Shown here: positions 1 to 9,413 of the stretch, piece after piece | How the letters are laid out: the number at the start of each line of letters is the position of its first letter | Numbering within the stretch: the stretch's first letter is position 1 | Origin: Methanogenium cariaci JCM 10550 | GTDB lineage: Archaea; Halobacteriota; Methanomicrobia; Methanomicrobiales; Methanomicrobiaceae | Reading direction: 5' to 3' | Assembly: GCF_001315945.1 (NCBI RefSeq) | Contig: NZ_BBBG01000008.1 | Coordinates: forward strand, 1-64,000 | Length of the DNA stretch: 64,000 bases | Position numbers and translations under genes: made by a program | The notes under the pieces: generated by a model | Databases searched by the model: none | The model's input: only the letters and a program-made list of their open reading frames with translations | What the model was told of the DNA's origin: nothing

Positions 1-1306
1 TATCGATTGCATTGCACAATTAATATACACAGTCTGTCCTGCAACGACCTGCACCGATTCCTCGGAGTTCCGGTATCCGTTCAACGTAAGTTTTACCGTG
101 TGGGTACCCGGACTTACCGAACTGAGGGTTAGCGGAGTGGTCCCCCCTTATAGGACGAATCGAGATACACCGAGGCACCTGCGGGATTCGTCTTGATTGA
201 GATGCTGCCGGTTACTGGGTTTACCTTTTTTAAGTAATATTTGCCTTCTGGATAACCTTCGGCTGACCAACCTATCTGTCCATCGTCCCACTGAATTTTC
301 CACCACGTGAACGTCAGTCCTCCTGAAGAAGCACTTCTTGGCCCATCAAGGATTGTACCTTTAGCTCCATCATACACCTTTCCGGTCTTCGTTCCAGCAG
401 GGGGGACGACCGAATCACCAATCCAACAGTGAGAGTGTTCTGGACTTCTACCGTATCTCCGATAGAAAATGTTACACTGCCAGATGATACGTCCGTTATG
501 ACCGAGCCGTATCCTGTAAAGCATTCACGGTATTTTCTGGAACTGTCAACGGGTAGATTCAGCCAATCATTTAGAGTTTTAATTTCAACTGTAGCATATC
601 CTTTGGAATGAATGACATTTCCATTGCCGATGTACATTCCTACATGGTCGGGGGGGGTATGTGCGACTGTCGTACCAATAAACAGCAGGTCCCCAACAGC
701 TAAATTTAGAAGGTTTGGAACGGATGTAGATTTTTGTTGAAACCTGGTTGAATCACCCCCCCATTGGCCAGCAGCGCCTTCATAGTATACCGGGTTTGAT
801 GAATCTTTGAACTTTGTCGCGCCATATGCCTTATTATAGGACCACATCACAAGACCGGAGCAATCTACACCTTTTCCGACCTTATTCGTACCCGTAACAG
901 GGTCGTAATAGGTATATGCTGATGCAACCGTTTCAGCATCGGCATATTTCATAGTCTGATAGTCAAAACCTTTCCCTCCCCATAAATAACTGGTGCCGAC
1001 TAGTTTTTTCGCCTGGTTTACTGCATTTTGGTGCAGTGAAATAGTATCTGATGCCGCTTCCGCTTCGCTTAAACCTGATTCCACCTTGGTAACCAAAGGC
1101 ATCGTCATAGTAGGCGACGGAGCCGCTGTTGAAATATTTTCCTTGCTAAGACTCAAGGTCTCTTCCAAGGCATCACACAAGATCACGGATCCATTACCAC
1201 TTTCGTTGAGATCAGTTGCCGTTGAGACCATGGGAATCAATGCTGTTATTATGAGCACTGCCATGATCGGACGGAACATAGACTCTTTTCCGCTGTTTTT
1301 CAGCAA
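1..1306 (-). CDS. Secreted NlpC/P60-type peptidase with PEGA domain (frameshifted, 3' end outside window)
   Basis: Probably an exported cysteine peptidase or amidase. An N-terminal signal peptide (hydrophobic stretch at about residues 11-28) is followed by an NlpC/P60 fold: YLWGGKG near residue 107, VDCSGLV with candidate nucleophile Cys149, and DHVGMYIG with candidate His221, then His233. After a frameshift at the G run near 400 the chain continues into an SH3-like stretch and then a PEGA domain (GSISIKTNPAGASVYLD). A second frameshift lies at the C run near 145, and the PEGA domain continues past base 1. The TTG start at 1306 is favoured by AGGTG 8 nt upstream; an ATG at 1279 is the alternative. 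The family assignment rests on motifs; the substrate is unknown. Confidence 0.75.
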
Positions 1307-1498
1307 AATCTTTTACACCTCTTTTTTGTGAATCACCCTCTGGGCTCTCCACAAAATAGGATAGGTGTTATATAATGATGAGGAATAGGAGAGTTCCTCT
1401 CATGTCTGATAGTATATATGTGTTGTCACGCAACATATAATATAAAAATAAGTAAATAGTCTATCAGACCAATCTTTAGTTTTGGTGCTGTGTGATCC

Positions 1499-1651
1499 TT
1501 ATTTTTCCTTTAAATTTTCTATGGCATTAACAAGGGCGTCTATTTTTGTTTTTCCATGACCTTTAGACACCGTTTTATTTCTTCTGCGAATCTCTACCTC
1601 GTATCCTAAACTCTGGATATAGCATACCTCCTCGTCATCATCTTCGTCCAT
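1499..1651 (-). CDS. Small acidic-to-basic hypothetical protein, 50 aa
   Basis: This short protein begins with an acidic run (MDEDDDEE) and continues with a basic strand-like segment (YEVEIRRRNKTVSKG) and a helix. The second half resembles the beta-strand and final helix of double-stranded-RNA-binding-like folds, but this is only a visual impression. I chose the ATG at 1651 rather than the longer frame from 1702 because GGTGT lies 5 nt before it and a TATA-like ATAAC lies further upstream. It is a monocistronic gene between the peptidase and the HTH/PLD gene. Function unknown. Confidence 0.45.
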   Translation of the reverse strand: MDEDDDEEVCYIQSLGYEVEIRRRNKTVSKGHGKTKIDALVNAIENLKEK

Positions 1652-1904
1652 GTTACACCTTTTTGTTATAGCACAGAGGTCGCCTCCAATCTTCTGTGGC
1701 ATGAGGAAGGCTTTTGTGCAACCTTATCAATGGGATTTACTTGTGATCCGGTTTGTAACACTCTTTCCCCCCCGGATGTATTGACAGGCATGCTTTGATA
1801 TAATCAGCTTTCAATTCCCAACCATGGTTGGGATGTGCCCGAACAACAGTGTATGTTAGGTTTTAATGCACATATCGAATACGCCAGTTCCGCGACTGTC
1901 TAGT

Positions 1905-1916
1905 AATATTTATATT
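1905..1916 (+). promoter_or_regulatory. TATA box of the HTH/PLD-like gene
   Basis: The AT-rich stretch ATATTTATATTT lies about 25 nt before the GTG/ATG codons at 1937/1940. This places the expected archaeal transcription start almost on the start codon, so the mRNA may be leaderless or nearly so. Confidence 0.5.
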
Positions 1917-1930
1917 TTTCCAAGGTAGAT

Positions 1931-2722
1931 TTGAAAGTGATGACAAAAGACTATTATTCTGTACAAGAGGTGGCTGAAATTGAGTCTCTTTCTGAAAAAA
2001 CAATACTAAGGAAAATACGTGATGGGAGAATACTCGGTGCATATAGAGAAGGCAACTCCATTCGAATACCCAAAGAGTCGTATAACGATTATGTCAGAGG
2101 TGAAGAAACGCATCGAAGGTTTATTTCCGAAAGGAATATTCTAAGGGGTGCCTCAAGTACGATATCGATTTTAGGGATCAATAGTTTAGGGATACTACAT
2201 CAAAATAGGGAGATGCTCATAAGCAAACTCAATGAGGGAGTTAAGGTAAGGTTCTTATTGCTTGATCCGGATTCTGAAATGTTCAAAAAAAGAGCATACG
2301 TCGAAGAAAATGTGGATGGAAATACTTCAGGAAGATTAAGAGCCGAGAGCCTCGCATCATATGCAATCTGTAAAGATATTTTCAACTTCGTTAGATCACC
2401 AAAGCAAAAAGAAAATTTTTCATTACGCTATTTTTCTTCCAAACCTACAATGGCACTAATAATCACCGATCATGAGAGATCAAGTGGATATTGCAGCCTT
2501 AATCACTACCCTTCCAAAAAGGTACCGGGAATAGATCCCCCCCATACGGGAGAGGAAACGGAGTTTGATAGCCCTATAGAAAATGTACGTGGTTTATGTG
2601 GCGAATACGAATTTTTTCCTAATTACAACAAAGAGAGAATTTTATTTCAGAGGTATCTCCAGAAGTATAACACAAAATGGGATAAGGCTGTACCTATTGA
2701 TCTTTCTAAAGACATTGATTAG
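1931..2722 (+). CDS. Excisionase/MerR-type HTH protein with PLD-like C-terminal domain
   Basis: The first 60 residues form an excisionase-type winged HTH (YYSVQEVAEIESLSEKTILR, then a basic KIRDGRI wing and RIPKESYNDYV). The rest resembles the phospholipase-D-like sensor domain found behind HTH domains in prokaryotic regulators: ISILGINSLGIL, a VRFLLLDPDSEMF strand, and a late SSGYCSLNHYP segment; no intact HKD motif is visible. It may be a transcription regulator sensing a nucleotide or nucleic acid, but this is inferred. TTG 1931, GTG 1937 and ATG 1940 are possible starts. It sits at the edge of an AT-rich island of toxin-antitoxin and restriction genes. The reading frame is intact across the C run near 2537. 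Confidence 0.6.
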   Translation: MKVMTKDYYSVQEVAEIESLSEKTILRKIRDGRILGAYREGNSIRIPKESYNDYVRGEETHRRFISERNILRGASSTISILGINSLGILHQNREMLISKLNEGVKVRFLLLDPDSEMFKKRAYVEENVDGNTSGRLRAESLASYAICKDIFNFVRSPKQKENFSLRYFSSKPTMALIITDHERSSGYCSLNHYPSKKVPGIDPPHTGEETEFDSPIENVRGLCGEYEFFPNYNKERILFQRYLQKYNTKWDKAVPIDLSKDID

Positions 2723-2868
2723 GTGGCGACGCTGTACCGGGACGTGTCTGAGGGGGGGCGGATGCATATTACGGGTGAGTGATTCGCACTGCCATGCGTG
2801 GCAAAATAGATGCAGCGCGGGTATTATATGATCTCTTCCCCTAACCCCTATTCATCAGGTGACGTAAA

Positions 2869-3132
2869 ATGTCTGACATTTCAATTAAGGTGCCTTTCGA
2901 TATCGTCCAGGCACTCCGTCTCCCTCCTGATACTATCCAGGCTGAACTTCAACAGGAACTTGCTCTGGCACTCTACCAGCGGGGGGGAATTCTCTCTTCC
3001 GGGAAAGCATGTGATCTTGCAGGAGTGACCCGGTGGGAATGGGAGGCGTTGCTTGGAGCACGGAAGGTTCCTCGCCATTATGCAGACGATGAACTGGATC
3101 AGGATATTGCATATGCCACCAGCGGTCAGTAA
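2869..3132 (+). CDS. UPF0175 family antitoxin-like protein
   Basis: An 87-residue protein with the typical UPF0175 layout: an N-terminal strand (ISIKVPFDIVQALRLP), a helix (AELQQELALALYQRGGI), then an HTH-like segment (SSGKACDLAGVTRWEWEALL) and a short tail. Members of this family are commonly encoded directly upstream of DUF3368 PIN-domain proteins and are thought to be their antitoxins. Here the downstream PIN gene begins inside this gene at 3110, which supports an operon and a toxin-antitoxin pair. Activity is inferred from family and context. Confidence 0.8.
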   Translation: MSDISIKVPFDIVQALRLPPDTIQAELQQELALALYQRGGILSSGKACDLAGVTRWEWEALLGARKVPRHYADDELDQDIAYATSGQ

Positions 3133-3610
3133 TTCTTCGCCTCTTATCCACCTCTCGGCGATTGGTCGTTTACATATACTCCGCCGTTTTTCATCGATAT
3201 GTATACCTCCGGCCGTATGGCGTGAAGTTGTTGAAGAAGGTGGTGCACGTCCGGGAGCAGCTGAAATCAGAGAGGCCCGCAATTCCGGATGGATCTCTGT
3301 CAGGGTACCGGTAAACACTGATTTAGTGCGACTGCTCGAACAGGATCTACATGCAGGCGAAGCGGAGAGTATTGTTCTTGCCATTGAAACCAAACCAGAT
3401 ATACTCCTCCTTGATGAAGCAGAAGCACGACGTATCGCAGGACTCTACAATATTTCGGTCACAGGAATTATCGGTCTCTTAATGCAGGGAAAGAAAGAAG
3501 GACATGTTGCTTCAGTGCAGGAGGAGATGGATCTGCTGCGCAATCAGGGCGGTTTTTGGATTCATGATATTCTGTATCGACGTATTCTTGAATGGGAAAA
3601 GAATGAGTAG
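3110..3610 (+). CDS. DUF3368 PIN-domain toxin-like nuclease
   Basis: A PIN-fold protein with conserved acidic sites: SNSSPLIHLSAIG at the N-terminus, LHAGEAESIVLA in the middle, and LLLDEAEARRIA followed by VTGIIGLLMQGKKEG. The family is predicted to be an RNase toxin. I chose ATG 3110 because it starts the conserved strand (MPPAVSNSSPLIHL) and overlaps the UPF0175 gene by 23 bp; the frame is open further upstream to 3053, but that part is not like the family. The gene is intact. Neighbouring genes (RhuM, DUF488, McrBC) make a defence or stability role plausible. Confidence 0.8.
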   Translation, partial: HMPPAVSNSSPLIHLSAIGRLHILRRFSSICIPPAVWREVVEEGGARPGAAEIREARNSGWISVRVPVNTDLVRLLEQDLHAGEAESIVLAIETKPDILLLDEAEARRIAGLYNISVTGIIGLLMQGKKEGHVASVQEEMDLLRNQGGFWIHDILYRRILEWEKNE

Positions 3611-3722
3611 AATATGGGGGCGGTTTTCTGTTTATTATCAGTCTGAATATGTCAATATCAGGGGTGCGACAAATCTGTTTCTGTCGTGATATCTGAATAA
3701 AGTCTGTAAACGGAAATCAGCC

Positions 3723-4773
3723 ATGGACAGAGATGAAAAAAAGTTGATTCGAAACAGCACCGCTGAATTTTTGATATTTACCGCCGAGGGTGGTGAAGAG
3801 TCTATTGAGGTCAGGTATGAGGATGAGACCATCTGGGCAAGCCAGAAAATGATGGCCGCACTCTTTGGTGTCGATGTGCGGACAATTAGTGAACATCTCA
3901 AAAACATCTTCGAAACGCAGGAACTTTCACGGGACGCAACTATCCGGAATTTCCGGATAGTTCAACCTGAAGGGAAGCGTAGTGTCACCCGCACCATAGA
4001 ACACTACAATCTCGATGCGATCATCTCAGTTGGATACCGGGTAAATTCAAAACGGGCCACACAATTCCGCCAGTGGGCAACGCAGGTCTTGCGGGAATTT
4101 GCCATCAAAGGCTATGTTCTCGACAATAAGAGGATGGAGAACGGGACATTCCTCGGTGAGGACTACTTTGAACGCCTCCTTGCTGAAATACGGGAGATAC
4201 GACTCAGCGAACGGCGGTTCTATCAGAAGATCACCGACATCTATGCCACCAGCCTTGACTATAATCCGCAGGCACCCACCGTGACTTCTTTGCAAAAGTC
4301 CAGAACAAACTCCACTTTGCCATCCACGGGCACACTGCAGCCGAACTCATCCGGGAACGTGCCAACAGTGAAAAAGAGCACATGGGCCTCACCACCTGGG
4401 AGAAAAGTCCTGACGGGAAAATTCTCAGGACTGATGTTGCGGTTGCCAAAAATTGTTCCTGACCTCCGATGAGCTCGATTCACTGGGGGGGCGAATCGTA
4501 AACGCATGGCTTGATTTGGCAGAAGAACGGGCAAAACGAAACATCCCGATGACGGTGGAGGACTGGGCAAAGCGTCTTGATCAGTTCCTTCTGTTTGACG
4601 ACCGGGATCTCTTAGAAAACAGTGGCAGTGTTTCAGCAGAGGAGGCGAAGGAATGTGCGGAAAATGAATTTGAGAAGTACCGTATTGTCCAGGACAAACG
4701 GTATGAAAGTGACTTTGACCGGATGATTCGGGAGGCGGGGGGGCACGCTTATACATGTGGGGGGGCGGACTGA
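3723..4773 (+). pseudogene. RhuM family protein, broken by two frameshifts
   Basis: A homologue of the virulence RhuM family (Fic-associated or DNA-binding 'cell filamentation'-like proteins of unclear function). Recognisable blocks are IEVRYEDETIWASQKMMAALFGV, with its winged-helix-like start, then YNLDAIISVGYRVNSKRATQFRQWA, EDYFERLLAEIREIR, and after the first break DFFAKVQNKLHFAIHG, then DWAKRLDQFLLF and EFEKYRIVQDKRYESDFD. The first shift is a 1-nt loss near 4281 (in the stretch before CGTGACTTCTTTGC). The second is near 4452. Neither lies in a G/C 7-mer, so this may be real decay, or further indel error. GTG/ATG start at 3723. Confidence 0.65.
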
Positions 4774-5625
4774 TAGAGCGGACTGACAGAAGGATCGGTA
4801 GAACGAACAGCAGAAACCCGGAGAACGATACGCCCGAAGGCATGGAATAAAACTCTCTCTTCAAAGACGAACCACTTCACCCGTGAGATGTATCTGTCTG
4901 TCGGAAAGGATGTGGGTGTCCCCGAATGAATCATACTGGATTAATTTCAGGAGACGGACGTCACATCAGATGTATATCTGCAAAAGGGAAATATCCCTGT
5001 TTCCCATCATTATCCCATTCCCCAGTTCTTTGCAATAACCATTCTCGGTTTGTGAATCTCCCTACCCAATAGTAAGGGCAGGTCTTTTCTGATATTTTTC
5101 CTCATCAAATTTCTTCCCAAGAACAATCTTGTTATCCAGCACTTGTTCACCAATGGTGAAGATGAGCACGCTGTCATCCTCATTGTCCCCCCCCTTTTTC
5201 CTTCTGATCAAATGACTCCCGTATCCGGGAGGCAAGATGGGTATCCGCCGTGATTTAGAGATCACTCGGCGGATATTGATACAAAGGTTAATCGGGACGT
5301 CCACGCTATTTGAAGTAGAGGCAAAATCCTCATATTAATTCGATAAATGGAATCAAATTCTTTATGTCTTTCAAATCCTGTAAATCATGGGCATATGTAA
5401 TGAAATCAGAAAAGACATTCATGTGCCCCCCCGATTCAGAACGGCTACTGTCTGAATTTGAATGTACCCATTCAATTTGTCCAGCAAAGGTGGGTGGACA
5501 AGAGGATAGACAATTTTAGTATTATCCATAAAATCATTGAAATTGCAACTAATGGAGAGAATCAGATGGCTCAACAAATTTCGCCAAACAATTGTGTTAT
5601 TCTTGTAAAATGGCGGTGGGATTAA
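4774..5625. other. Mostly non-coding stretch with two possible minus-strand fragments
   Basis: No gene is clearly recognisable here. Two minus-strand stretches look partly coding: 5062-5304 (80 codons, GTG start, contains DNEDDSVLIFTIGEQVLDN) and 5330-5422 (30 codons, MNVFSDFITYAHDLQDLKDI). They could be the two ends of one disrupted gene. I could not assign a family to either. No RNA gene is seen. Confidence 0.3.
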
Positions 5626-6389
5626 TTGTATTCACGGGAGATTTTAATTCTTGCTAATTCCAGAAAATATGGTGGGCGGTGTATTGCCGGAATTGATATA
5701 AACACGAATGAATGGATTCGCCCGATCAACAATCCTCTGATTAAACGGGATGATCCAAGTGTTTTCATGGAAGATGACCTTTATTTTTATTATGGGATTC
5801 ATTTCGGGCCACAACTGGGTGATGTGGTGAAAATTGGATTTGAGGAGAAATGCCCATTGCTGCATCAACCGGAAAATGAGTTAATCAACGGGAAAAAATG
5901 GGAAAAAATTTGTAAAATGCCGTATTCATCCTTAAAGGATTTAACGAAAGCAAATTCCTGTGATTTGATATGGTATTTGGAAAAAAAAGATAAAAAAACT
6001 GAAGATATTGAAACCGGATATATTTTCGAAGATATGATTCGGGCAAATCCTGTCAAAGAATCTCTTGCCTTAATCCATCTGACACAATCAAAAAACCAAA
6101 CAAAAATTGAAGAAAAAAAGACCACATCAGGAAAACTGCAAACCAGGCTTTCCTTTGTTTATGAAGGCTACAAATACGACCTCGTTGTCACTGACGAAAC
6201 GTACCCCCTCCTGAAAACCAATGTGGGGGGGATTGTGACTGCTTTCACGATGAAATTGTTCAGGATTGTTATGTAACAATTGGTCTGGCGGGGGGGTTAT
6301 TTGAAAAGAGGAATGCCTATTACAAATTAGTAGTCGGGTTTATTCCGGATTGTCATAAGAACCGATCTGACCCCCCATCCGCACCGTAG
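5626..6389 (+). CDS. Dual OB-fold protein associated with DUF488 (frameshift near C-terminus)
   Basis: Begins with a conserved segment typical of dual-OB proteins (REILILANSRKYGGRCIAGID, then NEWIRPINN) and has a second barrel-like half (TRLSFVYEGYKYDLVVTDE). The uninterrupted frame ends at 6276. Past the G run near 6224 a shifted frame continues sensibly (YVTIGLAGLFEKRNAYYKLVV) to a TAG at 6387-6389, so I extend the gene there. The TTG start at 5626 follows GGTGGG. Such proteins are predicted to bind nucleic acid and often accompany DUF488 genes, as here. The molecular role is unknown. Confidence 0.65.
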
Positions 6390-6437
6390 AGAAGAGCCTC
6401 CTGAATACGATGATATCGAATGGTAAAGGAACCGATA

Positions 6438-7171
6438 ATGAGCACAGATAAAACAAGTAACTGTTTCACGATGGGGGGGCATTCTGATCTCCCTGTTGAG
6501 GCCTTTGTCTATTTTTTGAAGAAGGCAGGGTTGATACTATCGTTGATGTACGCAGTTCGCCTTACAGCAGGTATCAGCCACAATTCAACCGCGAGGACAT
6601 TTCTCAGGCATTGAACCGGGAAGAAATTGAATACCATTACATGGGCGATATGCTGGGTGGACGATATTCCTCCCCCCCTGACCTTCTGTTTCCGGATGGT
6701 ATTGTGGATTATGAAAAGGTAAGTACTACCCGGAGATTCGCCTCAGGTCTTGAACGAGTAATTAAACTCATACATGACGGCAGAACTGTTTCACTCATAT
6801 GTTCTGAAAAAGACCCGCTCACCTGCCACCGGTTTGTGCTTATTGGAAAAAATCTCCAAAAGTTGGGAATTGAAGTCATTCACCTGTATCCGGAATTAAT
6901 CAAAAAGACACATGCCGAACTGGAGAATGAACTGCTCATCCAAAATGGGTTAAAGGGTCAAAAGACGTTAATGGGGGGGAGCGAAACAGATTCCATTGAG
7001 CTTATGTATACCCGGCTGAATAAAAAAATCGGGTACAAAACAGTGCCAAATACTATTGATGACGCCGGACAAACACCCGCGAATTCTGATGTAAAATCTC
7101 TGAATAGTGATTCATCGAGTGGGACGGAGGAAAAGCCGAAAAAAGATAATCATCAGGAAACATTATTCTGA
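6438..7171 (+). CDS. DUF488 family protein, first copy (frameshifted near start)
   Basis: After joining two frames near 6530 the chain reads DTIVDVRSSPYSRYQPQFNR, then EIEYHYMGDMLGGRY, then VSLICSEKDPLTCHR and VLIGKNLQKLGIEVIHLYP. This is the conserved DUF488 architecture, with the VDVRSxP motif and the cysteine-containing C-x-E-x(5)-CHR motif. Its C-terminus has an extra, low-complexity acidic/serine tail (SLNSDSSSGTEEKPKKDN). ATG 6438 is preceded by AAAGGAA. The frameshift is a missing G in a GGG/GGGG run. The gene lies between a dual-OB gene and a second DUF488 gene and is probably co-transcribed with both. Function unknown; a nucleotide- or nucleic-acid-related enzyme is suspected. Confidence 0.75.
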
Positions 7172-7182
7172 AGGAGTAAATG

Positions 7183-7616
7183 ATGAAGCTCTATACTATT
7201 GGATTTACCAAAAAAATGCCAGACAATTTTTTGAATTACTCATGAATAATCAGGTGAAAACCGTTTGCGATGTCCGCCTGAATAACAATTCCCAGTTGGC
7301 CGGGTTCACAAAATCATCTGATCTCCCATACTTTCTTGAAAAAATTGGCAATATCAAGTATGTTCACTGGGTAAGGGTAGCACCCGAAAAAGAGCTGCTC
7401 AAAAAATGGCAGAAAAAAGAAATTTCATGGCGACAGTATGAAGAAGAGTACCTGACAATGCTTATGAGGCGCAATATTCAGGAAATGGATATCTTTGAAC
7501 AGCTTGACCGTGGATGCCTGCTTTGTAGTGAACCAACAGCAGAACAGTGCCATCGCAGGTTGCTTGCTGAGTATCTCAAAAATTCCATCCCGGATTTGGA
7601 GATCATCCATCTGTAA
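7183..7616 (+). CDS. DUF488 family protein, second copy (1-nt frameshift after start)
   Basis: Starts MKLYTIGFTKK and after a one-base loss in an A run near 7212 continues NARQFFELLMNNQVKTVCDV, RLNNNSQLAGFTKSSDL and then LLCSEPTAEQCHRRLLAEYL. These are the DUF488 signature blocks, here with VCDVRLN in place of VDVRSSP. AAGGAGT ends 5-6 nt before the ATG, and the preceding DUF488 stop is at 7171, so the two copies form an operon. The two paralogues are quite divergent, suggesting different substrates or a heteromer; that is inference. Confidence 0.75.
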
Positions 7617-7935
7617 TACTGCTCTTTTTTGACTGAATGGATGCAACTCCTCAGCCGGAAGAAATACCCTCCCTCCTCTTTTCCCTTTCACCCCCCCCTA
7701 CGAAAGGAAACCACACGGAACAAGTAGAAATAGAAGAAGGAAAGCCCCCCCACCACAAAACCCTACACCAACAGTAAAATGTCGGGAACTGCCAAGAAAC
7801 AGTCAGTGTCAGGACATATTTATTCAATGCTTTATTGGGCACTATAAAATGAATCCACTATAAAAAATATCTGTTACAGGATGGTCATTTTTCACAGAAT
7901 CATCGGCAGTCGGTGCCTTGAAATTTTAATTGCCG

Positions 7936-7947
7936 ATATTTATATCC
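7936..7947 (+). promoter_or_regulatory. TATA box upstream of mcrB
   Basis: GATATTTATATC lies about 40 nt before the ATG of the McrB gene in an AT-rich context, consistent with an archaeal promoter that serves mcrB-mcrC separately from the DUF488 genes. Confidence 0.45.
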
Positions 7948-7982
7948 TATTACTTGAAAAAACACCAACAGGATAAATCATC

Positions 7983-9413
7983 ATGACAACTTCTGAACTT
8001 TATTCATCTGTAGAACCTGCTCCAGATAATTCAAAAGTAAAATTGTGCTGGTATGTTGGAGCATATCAAGATACTGATATAACAGAATACTTTTTAGAAG
8101 AGGGGGGGATTTGGGAGAATGGATATGATGACAAATATATTGATCTGGTTAACTCAATCCAGATCGGCGACAAAATAGCAATAAAATCATCCTATAATCA
8201 GCAAAAAAATCTACCGTTTGATGCTGGAAATAAAAAAGTATCTGTAATGGCAGTAAAGGCAATCGGAACAGTTACAAAAAATTATGGTAATGGCAAAAAA
8301 CTGAATGTTGAATGGGAAAAATTGGACAATCCAAAGAAATGGTTTTTATTTAGAAGCATGCTGACAGTTTGGAAGGTAGAGAGTCAACCTGATGACTGGA
8401 GATATCAGGCTTTGCTTGACTTCACGTTTGCTGATAAACCGCAGGATTATGAGCAATTCCTGCACCATTCACACAGGGGGGGAGAAATATGGAATTCGTG
8501 AAGAGCCTAATCCACCTGAGGAAGAGGGAGAAGAGCAACAGGATGCATCTTATCCGTCATACAATGAAAATGATTTCCTCAGGGATGTGTTCATTTCGGA
8601 AGAAAAATATCTTGCTCTTCGAAACCTCCTTCTCAGAAAGAAGAATATCATTCTTTCAGGTCCTCCTGGAGTTGGAAAAACATTTCTGCAAAACGTCTGG
8701 CTTATTCCATAATTGGCAGAAAAGACGAACAATTCCTCAAAACGATTCAGTTTCATCAGAATTACAGTTACGAAGATTTCATTCAGGGTTACAGACCAAC
8801 TGACAACGGCTTCAAAATAATTGATGGACCATTCTACAAGTTTTGCAAAAAAGCCGAAGCAGATCCTGAGAACCGTTACTTCTTCATTATTGATGAAATC
8901 AATCGTGGAAACCTCAGTAAAATTTTTGGTGAGCTTTTGATGCTCATAGAAGCAGACAAACGTGGAGATGAAATCAAAATACTCTATTCAGATATTCCCT
9001 TCAGCGTTCCGAAAAACCTCTATCTCATTGGAATGATGAACACGGCTGACAGAAGTCTGGCTATGATTGATTATGCTCTCAGGCGTCGTTTTTCATTCTT
9101 TGAATTTGAACCTGCCTTTGATTCTGAAGGGTTTGAACGTCTAAAAATATTGCATGATAATGAAGATTACAACAAACTGATCTCTGAGGTCAAATTCATC
9201 AATGAAATGATTCAGAACGATTCATCACTTGGTGATGGATGTGCGATCGGACACAGTTTCCTTTGTCCGGATGGTAAAATTGATGAAGAATGGATCGGGT
9301 CTGTTATCGAATATGATCTAATTCCCCCCCTCGTAAAAGAATACTGGTTCGACAACAAAACAAATTTTGATGTCTGCTGTCAGAGATTACAAAGTGTTCT
9401 TTCAAATAAATGA
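7983..9413 (+). CDS. mcrB: McrB-type AAA+ GTPase with EVE/PUA-like N-terminal domain (frameshifted)
   Basis: The motor subunit of a McrBC-type, modification-dependent (type IV) restriction system. The N-terminal ~125 residues form an EVE/PUA-like recognition domain (CWYVGAYQDTDITEYF, GDKIAIKSSYNQQKNLPF, IGTVTKNYGNGKKLNVEW), expected to read modified bases. The AAA+ part has Walker A GPPGVGKT, a Walker-B-like FFIIDEINRGNLSKIFGE, and the hallmark NTADRSLAMIDYALRRRF of McrB proteins. Two frameshifts interrupt it: at the G run near 8477 and a missing T near 8684, just after Walker A. The stop overlaps the mcrC ATG (ATGA), so the two are coupled. Which base modification is recognised cannot be told. 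Confidence 0.85.
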
